Source: DATJPD01 sp035506575 (lineage in GTDB: Bacteria; Pseudomonadota; Alphaproteobacteria; CACIAM-22H2). Taken from it: DNA of 64,000 bases. The notes below the pieces were generated by a model. The model made no database searches, was not told the DNA's origin, and was given only the letters and a program-made list of their open reading frames with translations. The stretch lies in assembly GCA_035506575.1 (NCBI GenBank), contig DATJPD010000043.1, forward strand, positions 1-64,000, in the 5' to 3' direction. A program made the position numbers and the translations under genes. This document shows, piece after piece, positions 24,363 through 35,402 of the stretch; within the stretch, counting starts at the first letter, position 1, and each line of letters starts with the position of its first letter.

Positions 24363-25307
24363 TTAGAGGTTCAGGACGCGCAACGGCCGCAAGCGGGCGA
24401 GACCGGCTGCTTCCAGCTCGATCCTCGCGAGTGCCACCGGAAGGCCCGACGCGGTCGCAAGCACGACTTGGTCGGACCCGAGCTCATGTGCCCCACAATG
24501 TTCATGAGCTGCGCGCCGTATCTGCACGACCTGCCCCCGCCTGAGGCGGAGGCTGTCGGCTTCGGTCACGGCCAGCGCCGGGATGTCGTCCAGCGCGGTC
24601 TCGACCGGCCGCAGATACGTAAAGCGGGCGGGACTATGCCCGAGGGAGATCAGGTTTTCCAGGGAAATTGCGTCGGCCTCGCGGAACGGGCCCACCGCCA
24701 CCCGGCGCAGCGTCGCGACATAGCCGACGGTGCCCAAGGCCTCAGCTAAGTCCCTGGCAAGACTGCGAATATAGGTGCCTTTGCCGCACATCGTCTCGAG
24801 CTCGGCGTGGTCGGAATCGGGCACGGACAGGAGGCTCAGACGGTCGATGCGGACCCGGCGCGGGGCGAGTACCAGCGCCTCGCCCTGGCGCGCCCGCGCA
24901 TAGGCACGCCGGCCCTCGACCTTGATCGCCGAGAAATCGGGGGGCACCTGGTCGATGTCGCCGGTGAAGCGCGGCAGCATCGCCGCGATGGCGGCCGCCG
25001 TGGGGCGCGCGTCACTCGCCGCGACGACCGCCCCTTCGGCATCGTCGGTGGTGCGCCGCTCGCCCCAGCGCACGATGAAGCGATAGGTCTTGGCGCCGGC
25101 CATCGCAAAGCCGACGGTCTTCGTCGCCTCCCCCAAGGCGATCGGCAGGACGCCGGTGGCGAGCGGGTCGAGCGTGCCGCCGTGTCCGGCCTTCGCGGCG
25201 TTGAACAGGCGCCGCACGGCGGTCACCGCGGCCGCCGAGGAGGTCCCTGCGGGCTTGTCCAGGACGAGCCAGCCGTCGACCTTGTCGCCCTTACGCCTCC
25301 GGGTCAT
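24363..25307 (-). CDS. truB: tRNA pseudouridine(55) synthase
   Basis: 314 aa. Motif GGTLDPLATGVLPI contains the catalytic Asp, the N-terminus shows GWLVLDKPAGTSS, and TMCGKGTYIRSLARDL is the family's motif III. It makes pseudouridine-55 in the T-loop of tRNAs. Its start overlaps the end of rbfA by 17 bases. The C-terminal part resembles the PUA-like TruB_C domain. Confidence 0.97.
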   Translation of the reverse strand: MTRRRKGDKVDGWLVLDKPAGTSSAAAVTAVRRLFNAAKAGHGGTLDPLATGVLPIALGEATKTVGFAMAGAKTYRFIVRWGERRTTDDAEGAVVAASDARPTAAAIAAMLPRFTGDIDQVPPDFSAIKVEGRRAYARARQGEALVLAPRRVRIDRLSLLSVPDSDHAELETMCGKGTYIRSLARDLAEALGTVGYVATLRRVAVGPFREADAISLENLISLGHSPARFTYLRPVETALDDIPALAVTEADSLRLRRGQVVQIRRAAHEHCGAHELGSDQVVLATASGLPVALARIELEAAGLARLRPLRVLNL

Positions 25308-25713
25308 CGCGGTCGGACTCGACGTCCCGGCGCACGGCCGGATCGCGCAACGCCTCTTCGATGCGGTGCGCGTAGTCGAACGAGGTGTCGGGCGCGAAGC
25401 CCAGCTCGGGCGCCCGGCGCAGCTGCACCGCTTTCACGACCTGCGCGCGCAGGAACGGGGCCGCGCGGTTCAGCGCCTTGACCACGGCCGCGACGTCGCC
25501 GCCGCCGAGCGGCGTCACGAAGACGGTGGCGCGCATCAGATCGGGAGCGACCCGGACCTCGCTGACGGTGATCGACTGGCCGGCCAGGGCCGGATCGCGC
25601 AGCTCGCCGCGCCCGAGGATCGAGGCCAGCGCATGACGAATCTCCTCGCCGACGCGCAAGGGGCGCGTCGAGGGCGTGCCGGGATTCTTGGCCGACGGTT
25701 TGCGCCTGGGCAT
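25291..25713 (-). CDS. rbfA: Ribosome-binding factor A
   Basis: 140 aa. The type-II KH fold is recognised by RVGEEIRHALASIL and SITVSEVRVAPDLMRATVFVTPLGG; it helps 16S 5'-end maturation in the small subunit. AAGG precedes the ATG. A basic N-terminal extension (MPRRKPSAKNPGTPSTRP) and a C-terminal RDVESDRDDPEA tail extend beyond the core. It lies between infB and truB. Confidence 0.96.
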   Translation of the reverse strand: MPRRKPSAKNPGTPSTRPLRVGEEIRHALASILGRGELRDPALAGQSITVSEVRVAPDLMRATVFVTPLGGGDVAAVVKALNRAAPFLRAQVVKAVQLRRAPELGFAPDTSFDYAHRIEEALRDPAVRRDVESDRDDPEA

Positions 25714-25768
25714 GTTCTACCGCCTTCGTCCGTCTACTCAGCGGCGAGGTGCGCGCGCCTGGCTGCGA

Positions 25769-28396
<2,628 letters not shown>

Positions 28397-28420
28397 GCCT
28401 ATCGGTACCGTCTGTATCTG

Positions 28421-29077
28421 TTACGAATCAAGTTCTGCCTGAGGCCGGGCCGGCTCGCGGAACCCCGACAGGCGCGCGAGGTCGGCCATGATCCGACCCG
28501 CAAGCGCCCCCGATGCCAACCCCACGTAGCTGACCGCATCGCCGCCGAACGCCGCCCCCAGCTCATCGGACCGCAGCGCACCCGACACCGGCAGCGAAGT
28601 TCCGAGCTTCCGCCGGCCTTCGGACGACGCATCGGATGCCAAGACCAGCGCCCCGCACTTGCCCTGCCGCAGCCATTCGCGCACCCGCTCGAAGCCGCCC
28701 ACCGCCTGGCCGGCGCGCCGCGCGAGGCCCAGCCCTTCGACGCACCGCCGCAGCAGGAGCTTTTCGACCTGGTCGGCAAGCCCTGGCTCGGCTTTCACCG
28801 CACGTTTTGCCGCCCGCGCGAATTTGCTGCCCGTGGCGGCCGCCACGACATCGCGGCGCGCCAAGGTCCACAGGCCGCGGCCCGGCAGGCGCCCGTCGAT
28901 ATCCGGAACGATGGCGCCATCGGGCGACACGACGAACCGCACGAGCTCCGCCCGCGGGCGCTCCTCGCCGGTGACGACGCAACGCCGCCGCGGTCCGGTC
29001 GCCGTGGCGTCCGTCTCGTCCTGCGCCGGCCCGTCCTGCACCGGGCCCTGCGCCTGCGATGGCAGCGCCAAGGTCAT
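28421..29077 (-). CDS. YlxR-like RNA-binding protein with C-terminal L7Ae-like domain
   Basis: 218 aa. The N-terminal DUF448/YlxR domain has RRCVVTGEERPRAELVRFV and GRLPGRGLWTLARRD. The C-terminal part (about residues 100-190: LGLARRAGQAVGGFERV, CGALVLASDASSEGRRKL) is an L7Ae/L30e-type RNA-binding fold. This two-domain form is the usual alphaproteobacterial version. Its start overlaps the nusA stop by four bases (ATGA). Related YlxR proteins in Firmicutes modulate RNase P; the role here is not established. Confidence 0.93.
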   Translation of the reverse strand: MTLALPSQAQGPVQDGPAQDETDATATGPRRRCVVTGEERPRAELVRFVVSPDGAIVPDIDGRLPGRGLWTLARRDVVAAATGSKFARAAKRAVKAEPGLADQVEKLLLRRCVEGLGLARRAGQAVGGFERVREWLRQGKCGALVLASDASSEGRRKLGTSLPVSGALRSDELGAAFGGDAVSYVGLASGALAGRIMADLARLSGFREPARPQAELDS

Positions 29078-30681
29078 GCCGTCTTGGCCTCGCTCGACCC
29101 TTGGGCCGCGTCCGAGCCTTGGGCCGGCTCGCCGTCCTGGAACCAGTGCGCGCGGGCAGCCATGATGATCGCGTTCGCCTGGGCCTCGTCGAGCGCGTCC
29201 TTGCCGACGATCTCCATGAGCTCGTCGCTCGCCAGGTCGCCCACGTCATCGAGCGTCTTCACGCCCTTCTCGCCGAGCTTCACCAGCATCGCCGGCGAGA
29301 AGCCCTCGAGGCTCGAAACCTCCTCGCTGACGCCGAGCTCGTGATAGCGCTCGGTCAGGCGCTTGTTCTGCGCCTCGATCCAGATCTCGGCGCGGCTCTT
29401 GAGCTCACCCGCGACGGTCTCGTCGAACCCCTCGATGCCGGCCAGCTCGTCGACCGGGACCAGGGCCACGTCCTCGACCTTGGTGAAGCCCTCGGTCACG
29501 AGGAGCCCCGCGATCACGTCGTCGACGTCGAGCGCTTCCACGAACAGCGCCGAACGGGACTTGAACTCCTCCTGGCGGCGCTCGGATTCCTCGGCCTCGG
29601 TCAGGATGTCGATCGCCCAGCCGGTGAGCAGCGAGGCCAGGCGCACGTTCTGGCCGCGGCGGCCGATCGCCAGCGACAGCTGGTCATCGGGCACCACCAC
29701 CTCGATGCGGCGCGCCTCTTCGTCGAGCACGACCTTCGTCACCTCGGCCGGCGCCAGCGCGTTGACGACGAAGGTGGCGGGGTCGGGCGACCACGGAATG
29801 ATGTCGATCTTCTCGCCCTGCAACTCGGCCACGACCGCCTGCACGCGCGAGCCGCGCATGCCGACACAGGCGCCGACCGGATCGATCGAGGAATCGTTCG
29901 AGATCACCGCGATCTTGGCGCGGCTGCCCGGGTCGCGCGCCACGGCCTTGATCTCGATGATGCCGTCGTAGATCTCCGGCACTTCCTGGGCGAACAGCTT
30001 CGCCATGAACTGCGGATGGGTGCGCGACAGGAAGATCTGGGGCCCCCTCGTCTCCTCGCGCACGTCGTAGATATAGGCGCGCACGCGCTCGGACGGCTTG
30101 AACAGCTCGCGCGGGATGCACTCGTCGCGGCGGAGGATCGCCTCGGCGCGGCCGAGGTCGACCGTGACGTTGCCGAATTCGACGCGCTTGACGAGGCCGT
30201 TGACGATCTCTCCCACGCGGTCCTTGTACTCGTTGAACTGCCGCTTGCGCTCGGCCTCGCGCACGCGCTGCACGATCACCTGCTTGGCGGTCTGGGCCGC
30301 GATAAGGCCGAAAAAGATCGGCGGCAGCGGGTCGATGATGAAGTCGCCGAGCTTGGCGTCGGGATTCTTGGCCTGTGCGTCGGCCAGCGGGATCTGAGTC
30401 GCCTCGTTCTCCACCGGATCGGCGGCCTGGCGGTAGCGCAAGAGCTGGATCTCGCCGTTCTCGCGGTCGATATGCGCGCGGATGTCGTGCTCGTGGCCGT
30501 ATTTGGCGCGGCCGGCCTTCTGGATCGCCTGCTCCATCGCCTCGAGGACTTCCTCGCGCTCGATGCTCTTCTCGCGCGCCACCGCGTCGGCGACCTGGAG
30601 CATCTCGATCTTGTTGTAGGCCGTCAGGCGCTCGAGCTTCGGCTCGGCCTCGGGCTTGGTCTTGCGGCTCGTCTTTGCCAT
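29074..30681 (-). CDS. nusA: Transcription termination/antitermination factor NusA
   Basis: 535 aa from the ATG at 30681 (AAGG upstream); the longer open frame to 30789 overlaps rimP and is not used. Order: N-terminal RNAP-binding domain, S1 (REETRGPQIFLSRTHPQFM), two KH domains (GACVGMRGSRVQAVV; SLAIGRRGQNVRLA), and two C-terminal acidic helix-hairpin repeats. It regulates pausing, termination and antitermination. A short Lys-rich N-terminal extension (MAKTSRKTKPEAEPK) is notable. Confidence 0.97.
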   Translation of the reverse strand: MAKTSRKTKPEAEPKLERLTAYNKIEMLQVADAVAREKSIEREEVLEAMEQAIQKAGRAKYGHEHDIRAHIDRENGEIQLLRYRQAADPVENEATQIPLADAQAKNPDAKLGDFIIDPLPPIFFGLIAAQTAKQVIVQRVREAERKRQFNEYKDRVGEIVNGLVKRVEFGNVTVDLGRAEAILRRDECIPRELFKPSERVRAYIYDVREETRGPQIFLSRTHPQFMAKLFAQEVPEIYDGIIEIKAVARDPGSRAKIAVISNDSSIDPVGACVGMRGSRVQAVVAELQGEKIDIIPWSPDPATFVVNALAPAEVTKVVLDEEARRIEVVVPDDQLSLAIGRRGQNVRLASLLTGWAIDILTEAEESERRQEEFKSRSALFVEALDVDDVIAGLLVTEGFTKVEDVALVPVDELAGIEGFDETVAGELKSRAEIWIEAQNKRLTERYHELGVSEEVSSLEGFSPAMLVKLGEKGVKTLDDVGDLASDELMEIVGKDALDEAQANAIIMAARAHWFQDGEPAQGSDAAQGSSEAKTA

Positions 30682-30691
30682 GGCTTCTACC

Positions 30692-31186
30692 TTAGTTACG
30701 GCCGTTTCGCGCCGCGATGAGCTCGTCGGTGAGCTTGAGCTTCGCGCGCGCGATGTCGGCGATGGGAATTTCGATTTCGGAGGGCGCATCGCCCTCTTCG
30801 AGCGTGATGCGGACGTGGCTGTCGGTCGCGGCGGTGATGCGACCCGAGAAGCGGCGGCGGCCCTCGACCGGCACCCGCGTCTCCAGCTTGGCCACGTGTC
30901 CGAAGAACCGCCGGTAATCCTTCGGCCGCACCAGCGGCCTGTCGATGCCGGGCGAGCTCACCTCGAGCACGTAAGAGGAGGCGATCGGGTCCTCGACGTC
31001 GAGCTTGGCCGAGAGCGCGCGGCTGATCGCCTCGCAATCCTCGACGGTCATGGGCTGGTCGTCGTGGCGCTCGGCCATCACCTGCAGGGTCGCGCGCGGA
31101 CCGCCGCTCAGGCGCACGCGCACCAGCGCGTACCCCATGGGGTCGAGCGTCGGCTCGATCAGGTTGGCAAGTCCCGTCTGGTCCAT
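30692..31186 (-). CDS. rimP: Ribosome maturation factor RimP
   Basis: 164 aa. Recognised by the N-terminal GYALVRVRLSGG, the central DCEAISRALSAKLD and YVLEVSSPGIDRPL, and the SH3-like C-terminal domain. It is needed for 30S maturation. It heads the operon with nusA and infB. The upstream leader contains a strong terminator hairpin and a candidate promoter. Confidence 0.96.
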   Translation of the reverse strand: MDQTGLANLIEPTLDPMGYALVRVRLSGGPRATLQVMAERHDDQPMTVEDCEAISRALSAKLDVEDPIASSYVLEVSSPGIDRPLVRPKDYRRFFGHVAKLETRVPVEGRRRFSGRITAATDSHVRITLEEGDAPSEIEIPIADIARAKLKLTDELIAARNGRN

Positions 31187-31251
31187 CGGCGACCGCTACT
31201 CTCCACACCGCTCGTTCTGAAAGGCCCATCCCCGGTCTTTGCGCCCGGGGC

Positions 31252-31282
31252 AAAAAAAAGTGGGCCGTTCGGCCCACTTTTT
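31252..31282 (-). terminator. Intrinsic terminator/attenuator in rimP leader
   Basis: On the minus strand: AAAAAGTGGGCC, loop GAAC, then GGCCCACTTTTT running into eight T residues (31252-31259 complement). This is a textbook Rho-independent terminator. It lies 84 nt after trmB and 66 nt before rimP, both on this strand. A candidate promoter (31326-31353) lies upstream of it, so it may act as an attenuator and not only as the trmB terminator. Confidence 0.85.
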
Positions 31283-31325
31283 ATTACCGGTCCAGCCTAT
31301 TAACTGAACCGCTATGTTGACCTGG

Positions 31326-31353
31326 AATATAGCCAAACCGCGCCGGAATTCAA
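31326..31353 (-). promoter_or_regulatory. Candidate promoter for the rimP-nusA-infB operon
   Basis: Minus strand TTGAAT (31348-31353), 16-base spacer, TATATT (31326-31331). It is the only good sigma-70-like pair seen between trmB and rimP, and it is upstream of the terminator hairpin. Confidence 0.5.
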
Positions 31354-31366
31354 GCTGTTTGCGGAC

Positions 31367-32062
31367 TTACGGGGCGCAGGACACGCTGAAATAAAGCGGC
31401 GCCCGGCCCTGCTCCAGCGCCTTAGTCTCGTACCGCGTGGGAATCCAGTCGGCCGGCCGGTGTCGCGGATCGGCGCCGGGCACGGGCGCAAAGCGAGGAT
31501 GGGCGGCCAACTGCTCGCCCACCCAGGCGGCATAGTCCCCATCGTCGGTCGCAACGCGAAGGTCCGCCCCCGGGCTCATGACGCGGGCAAGCTCGTCGAG
31601 AAACGGTGCCGCGACGAGGCGGCGCTTGTGATGACGCGCCTTCGGCCACGGATCGGGGAACAGGACGAACACGCGCGCGATCGACCGCGGCGCCAATGAC
31701 GGCAAGAGAAGCCGGATGTCGGCGGGCCACAGGCGCAGATTTTCGAGCCGCGCCGCGCGGACCCGCGCCAGAAGCCCGGCGATGCCGTTGATGTAGGTTT
31801 CGGCGCCGATGAAGCCGGTCGAGCGATGCGCCTCGGCTTGTGCCGCCAGGTGCTCGCCCGCGCCGAAGCCCACCTCGAGCCACACCGCGTCCGTCGGACC
31901 CACGAACAGGCGGCGCGGATCGAGCGTCTCTCCCGCCGCCGGTGCCGGGATCGCCAGGGCCGGCAGGAGATCCTCGATCAGGGCCGCCCGTCCGCCGCGC
32001 AACGGCCGCCCGCGCCGCCGCCCATAGCTTTGAATAAGGCGGCGCCGCGGTGGGGTATCCAT
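31367..32062 (-). CDS. trmB: tRNA (guanine-N7-)-methyltransferase
   Basis: 231 aa from the ATG at 32062; the frame extends further upstream but that part is Arg-rich and overlaps the metK terminator. SAM-binding motif WLEVGFGAGEHLAAQA, then FIGAETYINGIAGLL, and the TrmB signature FPDPWPKARHHKRRL. It methylates G46 in tRNA variable loops. It lies downstream of metK, which supplies its cofactor. Confidence 0.95.
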   Translation of the reverse strand: MDTPPRRRLIQSYGRRRGRPLRGGRAALIEDLLPALAIPAPAAGETLDPRRLFVGPTDAVWLEVGFGAGEHLAAQAEAHRSTGFIGAETYINGIAGLLARVRAARLENLRLWPADIRLLLPSLAPRSIARVFVLFPDPWPKARHHKRRLVAAPFLDELARVMSPGADLRVATDDGDYAAWVGEQLAAHPRFAPVPGADPRHRPADWIPTRYETKALEQGRAPLYFSVSCAP

Positions 32063-32096
32063 GAGGCTCAGTGTAGCGCAAGCGCGAAACGACGAG

Positions 32097-32124
32097 GGGC
32101 CCGGCGACGGTCGTCGCCGGGCCC
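32097..32124. terminator. 12-bp perfect hairpin after metK
   Basis: GGGCCCGGCGAC, loop GGTC, then the exact complement. It lies 23 bases after the metK stop (32148) and 34 bases before the trmB start. There is no U-tract, so it may be a weak terminator or an RNA-stabilising 3' hairpin. Confidence 0.6.
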
Positions 32125-32147
32125 TTCGATGCTGCCGACGGACGTTC

Positions 32148-33338
32148 TTAGGCGAAGGCCGACTTGAGGTCGCTGACGAGGTCGGTCTTTTCCCAGGAGA
32201 ATCCGCCGTCCTTTTCCGCGGCGCGGCCAAAATGGCCGTAGGCGGAGGTGCGGGCGTAGATCGGCTTGTTGAGGCCGAGATGCTCGCGGATGCCGCGGGG
32301 GCTGAGGTTCACGAGCTCCTGCAGGGTCTTGGACAGGCGCTCCTCGTCGACCTTGCCGGTCCCTTGCGTGTCCACATAGACCGACAGCGGCCGCGACACG
32401 CCGATCGCGTAGGCGAGCTGGATCGTGCAGCGGTCGGCAAGGCCGGCCGCCACCACGTTCTTGGCGAGATAACGGGCCGCATAGGCGGCCGAGCGGTCGA
32501 CCTTGGTCGGATCCTTGCCCGAGAAGGCGCCGCCGCCGTGCGGGGCCGCACCGCCGTAGGTGTCGACGATGATCTTGCGGCCGGTCAGGCCGCAATCGCC
32601 GTCCGGGCCGCCGACGATGAACTGGCCGGTCGGGTTCACGTAGAAATGCTCTTCGTCGCACATCCAGCCCTCGGGCAGGACCTTCAGCACGTACGGCCGC
32701 ACGATCTCGCGCACGTCGTCCTGGTCGACCTTGGCGCTGTGCTGGGTCGAGACGACGATCGCCGTCGCCCGCACCGGCTTGCCGTTGACGTATTGCAGGG
32801 TCACCTGGCTCTTGGCGTCCGGCTCCAGGTACTTCTCCTTACCGGAATGCCTCGCCTCGGCCATCAGGCGCAGGATGTTGTGCGAATACTGCAGCGGCGC
32901 CGGCATCAGCTCGGGCGTCTCGTTGCAGGCATAGCCGAACATGATGCCCTGGTCGCCCGCACCCTCGTCCTTGTTGCCCTTGGCATCCACGCCCATGGCG
33001 ATGTCGGGCGACTGCGAATGGAGATGGCAGGCGAACTTCGCCGTCTTCCAGTGGAAGCCCTTCTGCTGGTAGCCGATGTCCTTGATCGCCTTGCGCACCG
33101 CCTGCTCGATCTTGGCGGCCTTGACCTTCCCCGACTTCTCCACCAGCGCCTTCGGCCCGCGCACCTCGCCCGCCAGCACGATGCGCTGGGTGGTCACCAT
33201 CGTCTCGCAGGCCACGCGCGCATAAGGATCGGCGCCAAGGAACATGTCGACGACCGTATCGGAGATACGGTCCGCCACCTTGTCCGGATGCCCTTCGGAC
33301 ACCGACTCGCTCGTGAACACGAAATTGCCCTGGCGCAC
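32148..33338 (-). CDS. metK: S-adenosylmethionine synthetase
   Basis: 396 aa from a GTG at 33338 with GGAGG seven bases upstream. Signatures: SESVSEGHPDKVADRISD, MFGYACNETPE (AdoMet synthase signature 1: GAGDQGIMFGYA) and signature 2 GGGAFSGKD. It makes SAM from methionine and ATP. A 216-bp upstream region separates it from a PraR-like HTH gene on the same strand. Confidence 0.97.
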   Translation of the reverse strand: MRQGNFVFTSESVSEGHPDKVADRISDTVVDMFLGADPYARVACETMVTTQRIVLAGEVRGPKALVEKSGKVKAAKIEQAVRKAIKDIGYQQKGFHWKTAKFACHLHSQSPDIAMGVDAKGNKDEGAGDQGIMFGYACNETPELMPAPLQYSHNILRLMAEARHSGKEKYLEPDAKSQVTLQYVNGKPVRATAIVVSTQHSAKVDQDDVREIVRPYVLKVLPEGWMCDEEHFYVNPTGQFIVGGPDGDCGLTGRKIIVDTYGGAAPHGGGAFSGKDPTKVDRSAAYAARYLAKNVVAAGLADRCTIQLAYAIGVSRPLSVYVDTQGTGKVDEERLSKTLQELVNLSPRGIREHLGLNKPIYARTSAYGHFGRAAEKDGGFSWEKTDLVSDLKSAFA

Positions 33339-33554
33339 GGTCTATCCTCCGCGAATGTCGTTGTTGGAGCCTGCTGGCTCGGGCGACGACGGTGAGAGAT
33401 CATTTGGTGGCGGCGCGGCGGAAGCACCGATGTCGCGCCCGGCGCCACAGCGTCACCCATGCCAAAATTGGCGCGCACCTTGTGGCAAGCTTTCGGAAGC
33501 CCGTCAACAGCCGTAGTGCCCACGTCGCACATGGGTCCGAGCCCACGCCCGGGT
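33339..33554 (-). promoter_or_regulatory. metK upstream region
   Basis: On the minus strand: a CCCATGT/ACGTGGG hairpin (one wobble) after the HTH gene, then a TTGACG -35-like element near 33500, a GCCAATTTTGGC palindrome, and a GAGCC-AGCA-GGCTC hairpin about 30 bases before the metK ribosome-binding site. I could not match any known SAM riboswitch class. A short leader hairpin near the RBS could modulate translation. Confidence 0.35.
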
Positions 33555-34052
33555 TTAGCGGGATTTACGCTCCGCGACGGTCCCAACCGCCGCCGCCGCC
33601 AGCGCCTTCGTCATCTCGAACAGCCGCTTACGGACCTTGGCGTCGGTAATTTTGTAATAGGCCCGGACCAGCTCCAGCGTTTCGCGCTTGGTCATCGGGT
33701 CGGCACCGGCACCCGCGTTGGGGGCCTCGGTTGCGATGCCGAACGCATGCTGCCGTCCGCGGGCGGCGACGTCGGATCCCATCTCCTCGAAGAAATACGA
33801 GACCGGCACGTCGAGCACGCGGGCCAGCTCGAACATGCGCGAGGAGCCGACGCGATTGGTCCCGCGCTCGTATTTCTGCACCTGCTGGAACGTCAAGCCG
33901 ATCGCCTCGCCGAGCTTCTGCTGGCTCATGCCCAGGAGCGTGCGGCGGAGGCGGATGCGCGCGCCGACATGGATATCGATGGGGTTCGGCTTGCCGGTCG
34001 GGGACCGGCCGCGGCCGCGGCCGCGGCCGCGGATTGCTGTTGTCGTCGCCAT
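33555..34052 (-). CDS. PraR/PhrR-like XRE-family HTH regulator
   Basis: 165 aa from the ATG at 34052 (GAGGAGG four bases upstream). HTH_3 domain at about 30-90: IDIHVGARIRLRRTLLGMSQ, then KLGEAIGLTFQQVQKYERG. This is characteristic of the rhizobial PhrR/PraR group, which influences stress and surface/biofilm traits. The N-terminus has an Arg-Gly run encoded by a CGGCCG repeat. Location upstream of metK is conserved in this class. Confidence 0.87.
   Translation of the reverse strand: MATTTAIRGRGRGRGRSPTGKPNPIDIHVGARIRLRRTLLGMSQQKLGEAIGLTFQQVQKYERGTNRVGSSRMFELARVLDVPVSYFFEEMGSDVAARGRQHAFGIATEAPNAGAGADPMTKRETLELVRAYYKITDAKVRKRLFEMTKALAAAAVGTVAERKSR
34007..34034. repeat. GGCCGC hexanucleotide tandem repeat inside the HTH gene
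   Basis: About four and a half copies of GGCCGC, encoding Arg-Gly repeats near the N-terminus of the PraR-like protein. Copy number could vary by slippage in multiples of six bases without frameshift. Confidence 0.75.
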
Positions 34053-34445
34053 TGCACCTCCTCGGAGATTTCGCCGTGCCAGCGTCATCTGTCCAAACGC
34101 CGGGCGAACAGGAGACGGAGCGTCAGGCCGGATATGAACTCCCCGATCTGCAATTCCTGCCGCGGACGTCCCGCCATGGGACAGCCGGGCGACGAATGCA
34201 GTGGCAGCAGACTCATTCGCAAGGCTCTCGTTCCTTATTCACACCACTGACCTATTCAAACCACCGACGCCCGGCGGGCTGGATGCGTCGTTGCGTTGCC
34301 GGCCACGCCGGAGCATTCCGAGCGGCGCCAATAGACCATTTGGTCAAACCCACAGTGGCACAACTCGGTCTGGTTGAAAATGTCGGGAACGCATATAGCT
34401 CGTCAACCGCATAAAAGCGACTATTAAAGACTTAAATTTAGGTCA
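34053..34445 (-). promoter_or_regulatory. 393-bp gene-free region with TetR/RutR-like operator
   Basis: No coding sequence is supported. On the minus strand TTGACCA-AA-TGGTCTA (34332-34347) is a near-perfect inverted repeat resembling RutR/TetR-type operators (TTGACCA-NN-TGGTCAA). A TTGACG element (34401-34406) followed after 17 bases by ACATTT (34378-34383) is a possible promoter for the HTH gene, placing the operator about 30 bases downstream of the start. AT-rich sequence at 34420-34445 precedes the LysR stop. Confidence 0.45.
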
Positions 34446-35372
34446 TTAAGAGGCCGTAGGTTTGCGCTGAATGGCCTGAAATTCGGCCTTGATGCGGTCG
34501 ACAAAGGCGAGGGCCGCGACCGAGAGCTTGCGGCCGCGGCGCACGCTGCACCAGAGCCTCTGCGGCTTGACGACCGAATCGCGAATGCGGACGAACGCAA
34601 CGTCAGGCCCGCGCTCCTCGCGCAGCGGCACGAGGTACTCGTTCACGATGGCAAGCCCGAGGCCGACCTGTGCTGCACTGCGCATCAGCTCATACGAGTC
34701 GGTGGTGAGCACGATCTTGGGTTTGCCGCGAAGCTTGGAAAAGACGCGGTCGTAGACGTCACGCGCGCCGCTGATCCCATAGTCAGGCACGATGAGCGGG
34801 TAGTCCGCGATTTCCGCGAGACGCACCCAGCTCCGCGTGGCGAGCGGATGGCCGGCGCTCATCATGAGGTACCGCGCGCGTTCGAGCGAGGCCATGACCT
34901 CCATCGTGACCGGAAGATTGGCGTGATACAGCAGGGCTATCTCGATCTCGTCGGCGAGCGCCATCTCGATCGTGCGCGAGGTGGCGGCGACCAGCACGCG
35001 AAATGATATACGCGGGTATGCGGCGTGGAAGCGGGAGAGAAACTGCGGCAGGAACTCGCGGCTGAAGGTCTCGGGCACGCCCAGCACGATGTTGCCGGCG
35101 CGCAGGCCGCGAAGAGCTTCGATCTCGTAGCGGGCGCGCTCGACCTCGTCCATCGCGGCCCGGCCGTAGCGGACGAGGACCTGCCCGGCCGCCGTCAGCC
35201 GCAGCCGGCTGCGCCCACGGCTCCGCTCGAACAGCGGCGCATGCAGATCCGCCTCGAGCAGAGAGATCTGCCGGTTGACCGCCGAGGCCGCGACACGCAG
35301 GGAATCGGCGGCGCGGCGGAACGAGCCGGCCTCGGCGACTTCGAGGAAGTAGCGGAGGGCGTTCGGGTTCAT
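34446..35372 (-). CDS. LysR-family transcriptional regulator
   Basis: 308 aa. HTH at residues 1-60 (MNPNALRYFLEVAEAGSF; AADSLRVAASAVNRQI; PLFERSRGRSRLRLTAAG), and the effector-binding domain from about 90 (GNIVLGVPETFSREFLP). It lies between lnt and the HTH gene, 30 bases after the lnt stop region boundary, and interrupts an otherwise conserved core order, so it is probably an accessory insertion. No adjacent metabolic target is evident. Confidence 0.88.
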   Translation of the reverse strand: MNPNALRYFLEVAEAGSFRRAADSLRVAASAVNRQISLLEADLHAPLFERSRGRSRLRLTAAGQVLVRYGRAAMDEVERARYEIEALRGLRAGNIVLGVPETFSREFLPQFLSRFHAAYPRISFRVLVAATSRTIEMALADEIEIALLYHANLPVTMEVMASLERARYLMMSAGHPLATRSWVRLAEIADYPLIVPDYGISGARDVYDRVFSKLRGKPKIVLTTDSYELMRSAAQVGLGLAIVNEYLVPLREERGPDVAFVRIRDSVVKPQRLWCSVRRGRKLSVAALAFVDRIKAEFQAIQRKPTAS

Positions 35373-35402
35373 GGCGGACGGGCGGGGCTGCCGGAGTACG
35401 GC

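Noticed and set aside
33339..33554. SAM-II or SAM/SAH riboswitch ahead of metK
   Set aside because: I could not place the conserved pseudoknot sequences of either class.
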